Below are positions 48,589 to 64,000 of a stretch of DNA of 64,000 nucleotides, in pieces. The translations under genes were made by a program, and so were the position numbers. Source of the stretch: Acanthaster planci (lineage: Eukaryota > Echinodermata > Asteroidea > Valvatida > Acanthasteridae); the NCBI RefSeq assembly GCF_001949145.1, contig NW_019091370.1:693432-757431 (forward strand), given 5' to 3'. Below the pieces are notes generated by a model. It did no database searches and was not told the DNA's origin. It saw only the letters and a list, made by a program, of their open reading frames with translations. The stretch's first letter is position 1; each line of letters starts with the position of its first letter.

Positions 48589-50498
48589 TATCTCTCAAGC
48601 AACAGTTATTGCCGACATGGAGAGGTTCATAAAAGAACCCTGGATGATTGCCAAAACGTTTAGCCACCTCTTCTACAAACCACTGAATATTATGCAGAAT
48701 TTTGACCGTTCATTCGACCATGGAGGTAGGAAAAGATTAAGCGAGGGCCCTTCCTCTACTGCGGCTACTATTCGTATAAGCAAAGCCCTATACATGTATG
48801 TTTAACTTAAACGATTTGAATCTAAATTCGAGATTTTTCGTGGCCCAGTTTGGAGGAACTTTGACATGAACCACATTCTTCGATGTACAATGCAAATAAA
48901 ACCAATCAATTTATAGTTGCATCTTCAAAAATTTGCATCTTTGTACTGAACCAACCTACAATCCTAGTTCCCATTTATCAAAGCAGTCTTAAACTAATAA
49001 CATACACACTTGGACAGGATTTAACTGAATGTATTTGGAATCCATTTCCGAAAAAACGGACACAAACAAAAAATCAGGAATCAAAATTTGAAGTATGTCA
49101 GAAAGACAGCATAATAGCTACACCAAGTACATAAATAATTTAGTATCCCTACAGTTACAGACAGACCAATCATTTTGATAAGAATGACGTTAGATTCGGG
49201 GAACGATTTATTCTTCATCACCACCAAGAAGTATACACGTGGAATATACTTCAAAGGTAAAAATTTATATAATAATACAGATATTTGACGCGGAGCAACA
49301 CAATTGGTCAAATACCATGACGAAAACCACTCACATTTATAAACCTGCACAGATTGCTTCATAAGATATTGAATTCATGTAAAAAGATGCTTGATTTTGA
49401 AAGGAGGTTAATGAGGATGGCGTAGGTAAAAGGAAACTATGTGGGGCAAAGGAGTTGAATTAGGAAATAATTGAGTTTTCTAACACCCAACCCAATGGTC
49501 AACAAGTGGTTACTAGCAAGAATTAAAACAGTTGAAATCAATAACCTCAACCCCCACTACTTTCCCATTTCCTGAGAACAATTGCAAGTAAGTAATAAGT
49601 TATTGTGTAAACACACACCGTAATACCTAGCACTGTCAATTTTAAGATCTCGCATTTTATTCACATGAAGACTGACAATATTGATCCCAATCCTTCCCCT
49701 TTATATGTTTTACAGAATCTGACAAATCCACGACTCAAAGCTCAGACATTTCGGTCAACGCTGCATTTGGATTCTGAGGGGAAAAAAATCACACTGCATC
49801 AAGGATAAGACAAATATACAAACCACTGTGAATACATGGACATTCCACTTACAAGTAAACCAGCAGAAGCCGCAAGGACGAAAGATTGTATCTTATGAAT
49901 TTTTTCAATTATCACAATGTTTGTATTTTGTAACAAGTTTTTTGACAAATCCACAAAACTGCCTCATGGTCGTCAGAAAAACTGAATTTTTGTCCAAGGT
50001 GACCAAAGGACATGTTACTTTCTAATCCCAGGGGAGAAGACAGAGTGTTTTTGAAAACTCACTTTCCCTGGAATTATACCTTACTCCATAATGTAATTTG
50101 GGGGTTAAAAACAAGCAAAAAGTAGAATTTATAAAAGTTTCACTTTGAATTGCAGTCACTCTGGTACAAAAGTAAAGTTTTTTGAATTTAATACCCCAAA
50201 TAGTACATTTAATAACACTTGGTTTTTAGACATAAATAAAATTTTTCCCACATCAAAATTCCAACTTAAAAATCCCTCAATTTGATTTAAATTGATTGAT
50301 ATTCTTATAACAAAGGAAAAGATTGGTGTTCCACCCACAATTATCAGCATTTTAGGAAAGTGATATAATACTGTAAAAATTTGAACAATATTTAAAAACA
50401 CTCACAACAGTCATGATAGCTCTCACGATTTAGAAACAATGAACAAGATATAGTTGAGATTTACAATATGATCAGTTTTAATGGAAGAGGACAGTTGT

Positions 50499-50984
50499 GG
50501 GTCATTCTATAAATTTGGTGTACACTTTTTTCCATCCCTGTTACATCTGGGGTCAATTTCATAGAGCTGCTTAAGCACAAAATTTGCTTAAGCGTGAAAA
50601 AACCTTACTTGATAAATGAGGTTACCAGCCAAAACTCCATATAATGTATATTGTTTTGGGATTGTATTTAGCTTGTTTTTTGGTTAGCATGACAATCAGA
50701 CAGAGTTTGAGCCGGTAACCTTTGTTTATTAAGCAAAGTTTTTTCCTGCTTAAGCAAATTGTGTGCTTAAGCAGCGCTAAGAAATTGGCCCAAGGTGTGT
50801 GATTTTTGATGTTTAGAGCTTATTCTTTAATCCCCATGAGTGAATAAATACTTCAAATTATCTGTCAAACAAAAATAGTTTGAAATCAATTTCAGCGATA
50901 TACCTCTTGTCAAATTACACAGGTCAGGTGTAGACAGGGACAGAACAATGTCACACGTGGGACCCCAAATTTATAGAATGACCC
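50499..50984. mobile_element. MITE, family of 157-362, carrying a nested insertion
   Basis: Left terminus gggtcattctataaatttgg; right terminus ccaaatttatagaatgaccc, exact reverse complements over 20 bp. Inward motifs (ccctgttacat left, gacagggaca right) match the element at 157-362. A second inverted-repeat element at 50549-50792 interrupts it. Confidence 0.75.
50549..50792. mobile_element. inner MITE (gcttaagc family)
   Basis: Left end gggtcaatttcatagagctg then cttaagcac; right end gtgcttaagcagcgctaaga then aattggccc, an imperfect inverted copy. Further mirrored pairs (aggttaccagcc and gccggtaacc) lie inside. It sits wholly within the element at 50499-50984, so it inserted later. Confidence 0.7.
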
Positions 50985-51167
50985 TTCCTGCAAAAAGTTT
51001 GTGGCTTTTTTTCTTGGATAGATAAATTTTGGTCGGTATATCTGCTAGATAGTTTTGCTGCTTGAGACAGTTGGCATATGAACGCTGCTGGTCTAGATTA
51101 ATAGATACTGGTTATATGACTTGACAAATAGATATTTATAAATCACATTCTCCATTTCATCTTGGTT

Positions 51168-61144
<9,977 letters not shown>

Positions 61145-61450
61145 CTGGGAAACATAACAGGGTGTCTTAATTACACAATTCCCTCAATGATCTGCACTGG
61201 GGACCTTTCTGAATTGTCCAAAATGAACAACTGTCTGGAAACCCAACGACTTATTCTTTGTACTTGACCATTCAAGAAAGCAAATAGCTAGGCTATATTC
61301 AGCTATGCTGAATTAAAAGACATAAATTATATGCTATAAACATGACAAATATAAAAAATATACGTTATACATGTATATATATATATATCAATATGAAATA
61401 CATACATGTAACATCGGATCAGGATCAAGTTAATCTTTGTCATGTGACTG

Positions 61451-61640
61451 GTATAACCAGAGCAACAATTCTGATTAAAACTTAAATTTCAACTCTGGCC
61501 GTCGGCTAATATTATCCCAGCTAATAAAACACTGGTGCACTATTTCCTGAGAGCTTCCATTGGTTTATTCAAGGGTTTCCACGACTATTCCAATTAACAA
61601 AATTTAAGGACTACAAAATTGGACCAAATCGGAACTACCC
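61451..61640. mobile_element. partial copy of the element at 63424-63712
   Basis: Shares taatattatcccagct, acactggtgcactatttcct and ccaattaacaaaatttaagg with the reverse complement of the right part of the 63424-63712 element. It breaks off after about 190 bp. Confidence 0.75.
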
Positions 61641-62084
61641 AGCAAGCAAACCCCCAACTTGGGAAAGGGGTGTAGTTGTAAAGAAATTGTATACATTTAA
61701 ACACCCATAATCCACACAATTATATTCAAATAGTACACATTACACGTACATATGAATATTTATACAACAATACTCGCGTCACAATTTGATTCATTAATAG
61801 AGTAAATAAGTATTGAGCGTACCTCGGCTAAACATCCACCAAGCGTTGGTCATTCCCGATGCTATGGCCATGCAATCTACAACTGCATACCCATGCCACA
61901 CCCAACAGACTACATCACAGTGTAAACCAGACCAAACAATGAGCTGGTGCAGTGAGCAGAGGCTAAGGAAAGAATGACACTGATCAGTCCCAACCAGGAC
62001 CTTTNTATGCCATAGTCTATGCTTCAGTGAACGGACCAGAATTCAAGAATGCAATACATGCTAAGGAGAATCTGTACCTCATTC

Positions 62085-62225
62085 ATGATGAATAAAAGCG
62101 TTTCAAGTCACCCAACCTGAATACAAGTAACCCCGATTACAAAACAATAAAACTGTCAGGGTACCCAGCCTATGCAATCACGTGACAACAGCCCATTCAT
62201 TCCAAACCAACAAACTAAATCACAT
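62085..62225. repeat. dispersed direct repeat, copy 1
   Basis: tgaataaaagcgtttcaagt through agcccattcattccaaacca recurs at 63711-63853 with about 80-85% identity. Each lies downstream of a copy of the palindromic element, suggesting a larger duplicated block. Confidence 0.75.
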
Positions 62226-62885
62226 CCCCCACACAGAAAAGTTGTATGCCCTCATAAAACCAAATTATCCATCAAACTACAATTATCCATAATCCTCTTC
62301 ATTTCTGGAAACATGAAGGCTCAGATGATTTATACTCTCTTACCACATTTCTACTCAATACATACAGGTCATGTGTAGTCTTACTTGTATCTCATGTAAG
62401 GAGAAATCCTCAGTTTTGAAATATTAGGTTTTTTTAAACCATTAAACTCTCTTTCTTTGAATGTTTTGTAAAAACTATTTCCACATTGACAGTAGTATTC
62501 CCTTCATTCTGCTCACCTATCAACATACGATTGGAGAAGTGTAACAAAACCAACAATATTACATACAATCTTTAACAGTCTATTAGGAAATAATAAAACC
62601 AAGAAGGAAAGTAAAACCCAGGATAGACAAGAACTATATTTTGATGTTAATTATATATAACAGGTTCTTTAACTTTTTACAGGGCTTCTTTCAACCCTAA
62701 CCTAAACATGCCATATACATGGTAAGATTAGGCCAAGATACTTCCCAGCAAGATAACTGACGACAATTAGGATTAATAAATAGAAGAAAATTGACCAAAT
62801 ACTGGACTGCCTATGTGCCAACACAAACATCTTGACAAAGGTCAAAATTTGATTGCGATATTGAAAAACATAGTATTGTGCACTC

Positions 62886-63015
62886 AACTTTCTTTTGTAT
62901 TGGCATCAACAGAAAAGATGGAGAGCTGACAGTCTCGGGGCCTCTTTTCCTTCAGCTGTTTGGTCAAGTTTGTAATTTCGTCTCGCAATGAATCAACTTC
63001 TGCCTTAGAAGCCAT
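62886..63015 (-). CDS. possible first coding exon (coiled-coil-like N-terminus)
   Basis: From an ATG at 63015 the minus strand reads MASKAEVDSLRDEITNLTKQ then LKEKRPRDCQLSIFS, an amphipathic coiled-coil-like start, up to a stop at 62886-62884. A phase-1 donor (gaaa|gttgag) just before the stop could join it to the DEF8 exon at 61144 in frame. The donor is weak. It could instead be the first exon of another gene, since similar N-terminal coiled coils occur in G-protein beta subunits. Unresolved. Confidence 0.3.
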
Positions 63016-63423
63016 CTTAACCAAAGTTGTGTAACTCTTTTTTTGGGGGGTGGGGATGGGGACAACTCAATTCTCCAACAACTTCCAAATAAACAAAACA
63101 TCCAATTACATGATTCAAAATGTACCGGCAATTACATCTAATCAAAATAACAACAACCTTGACGCAGCTTGCTTGTAGTCCTTGAGATGACAGTACTCTA
63201 GGTGACGGCTTGATGCACTCTCATTGAGACCCCAGGGTGGATGGATGACACTAGTCCTAATAGAAACGGTGAATTTTGATGTTCCACCGGTCGTAAGGCC
63301 TAGCCCGAGATTCAGTACAGCACACCGACTTTGGTAGCAAGAAGAGGGGCACATGCAATACATGTACCAGGTAGTCCCGTTACAATAAAATACACCTGCA
63401 TAAATTACTGCTGACTGCTCCAT

Positions 63424-63712
63424 GTATAACCAGAACGAGAACTATGATCAAAATTTAAAGTTCAACTCCAGCCACCGGGTAATATTATCCCAGCTTATAA
63501 AAACACTGGTGCCCTATTTCCTGAGAGTTCCGATTTGGTCCAATTTTGTAGTCCTTAAATTTTGTTAATTGGAATAGTCTTGGAAACCCTTGAATAAACC
63601 AATGGAAGCTCTCAGGAAATAGTGCACCAGTGTTTTATTAGCTGGGATAATATTGCCCGAAGGCCAGAGTTGAAATTTAAGTTTTAATCAGAATTTTTGC
63701 TTTGGTTATAAT
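63424..63712. mobile_element. MITE with ~115-bp terminal inverted repeats
   Basis: The left half (ggtaatattatcccagctta ... ctatttcctgagag) is mirrored by the right half (ctctcaggaaatagtgcacc ... agctgggataatattgcc). Ends are gtataacc and ggttata. About 289 bp, non-coding. Confidence 0.8.
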
Positions 63713-63853
63713 AATGAATAAAAGTATTTCAAGTCACCCAACTTGAATACATGTTACCCAGATCACAAAACAATAAAGCCCTCAGGGTACTCAGCCTATA
63801 CACCCCCGATTAGCCAACAGCCTATTCATTCCAGACTGACAAAGTAAATCAAT
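63711..63853. repeat. dispersed direct repeat, copy 2
   Basis: Second copy of the unit at 62085-62225, directly abutting the palindromic element at 63424-63712. Confidence 0.75.
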
Positions 63854-64000
63854 TGGCTACACTGGTAGCGCAGCTGAATGTATTTTTATGTGATTTGCAG
63901 ACCAGCCGACCTAGCCGTACTCCTTCCTGAGGTCAGGCATTACCGCACAATAGATTAAAAAGTATATGTATTTGAATGAGCCTTGAGTTCATTTAGATTT

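Larger units (their letters stand above)
48589..51167. other. spacer between convergent membrane-protein gene and DEF8
   Basis: Contains the 3' ends of both genes and a nested transposon pair at 50499-50984. No coding exon is supported. Confidence 0.5.

Noticed and set aside
63142-63423. 93-codon minus-strand open frame near the right edge
   Set aside because: Cys-rich but with no family match. It abuts a MITE and lacks a supported splice or start context.

Overview
Eukaryotic, intron-rich genomic DNA from an animal. Exons are short, introns are AT-rich, splice sites are canonical, and many short non-autonomous transposons are present. The gene content (a CYLD deubiquitinase with extra Death domains, MAF1, a HOIL-1/SHARPIN-like RBR protein, DEF8), the abundance of acatgtacatgta-type motifs and the transposon types suggest a marine invertebrate deuterostome. 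An echinoderm such as a sea star is my best guess, but the species cannot be fixed from the sequence alone. No bacterial-type operons, CRISPR arrays or intact tRNA/rRNA genes were seen.

Layout. (1) 1019-15055, plus strand: the 3' part of a CYLD-type deubiquitinase gene, open at the window's left edge. Five consecutive exons each encode one complete Death domain. They are followed by one CAP-Gly domain (matching the third, NEMO-binding CAP-Gly of human CYLD) and a complete USP catalytic domain with its B-box zinc insert. (2) 15056-21113: about 6 kb with no recognisable gene. (3) 25236-21114, minus strand: MAF1, the RNA polymerase III repressor, in five coding exons. (4) 25237-27786: the divergent intergenic region, with a CpG-rich palindromic patch that probably holds both promoters. 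(5) 27787-42751, plus strand: a HOIL-1/RBCK1-type gene whose product reads PH-like, LTM, UBL, NZF, RING1-IBR-RING2. It therefore combines the SHARPIN N-terminus with the HOIL-1 catalytic C-terminus. An exon in the middle (38601-38714) ends in a stop codon followed 27 nt later by AATAAA, so the same gene may also make a SHARPIN-like protein without the RBR. (6) 45932-48588, plus strand: a two-exon gene for a predicted single-pass membrane protein of about 745 aa with a very large polar, disordered tail; no family recognised. (7) 61144-51168, minus strand: DEF8 (Rubicon-homology zinc protein), 11 coding exons visible, with the start codon exon uncertain.

How the genes fit together. CYLD removes Lys63- and Met1-linked ubiquitin chains. 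HOIL-1 and SHARPIN are subunits of LUBAC, which builds Met1-linked chains. Finding an eraser that carries its own Death-domain array and a fused HOIL-1/SHARPIN writer subunit about 13 kb apart, separated only by MAF1, is the most striking point of the window. MAF1 lies head-to-head with SHARPIN in the human genome as well (from memory), so the MAF1/PH-UBL-NZF-RBR pair looks like conserved microsynteny and supports this gene as a stand-in for the common ancestor of SHARPIN and HOIL-1. DEF8 and the membrane protein have no obvious link to that module.

The introns and spacers contain several transposon-like inverted-repeat elements (one hAT-like with an 8-bp target duplication), a LINE reverse-transcriptase tail, tRNA-like SINE fragments, a 61-bp minisatellite, a 22-bp tandem repeat and a G-rich quadruplex-prone repeat. 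Exon boundaries were derived by hand from GT/AG sites, reading phase and remembered family sequences. No alignment or transcript data were available.
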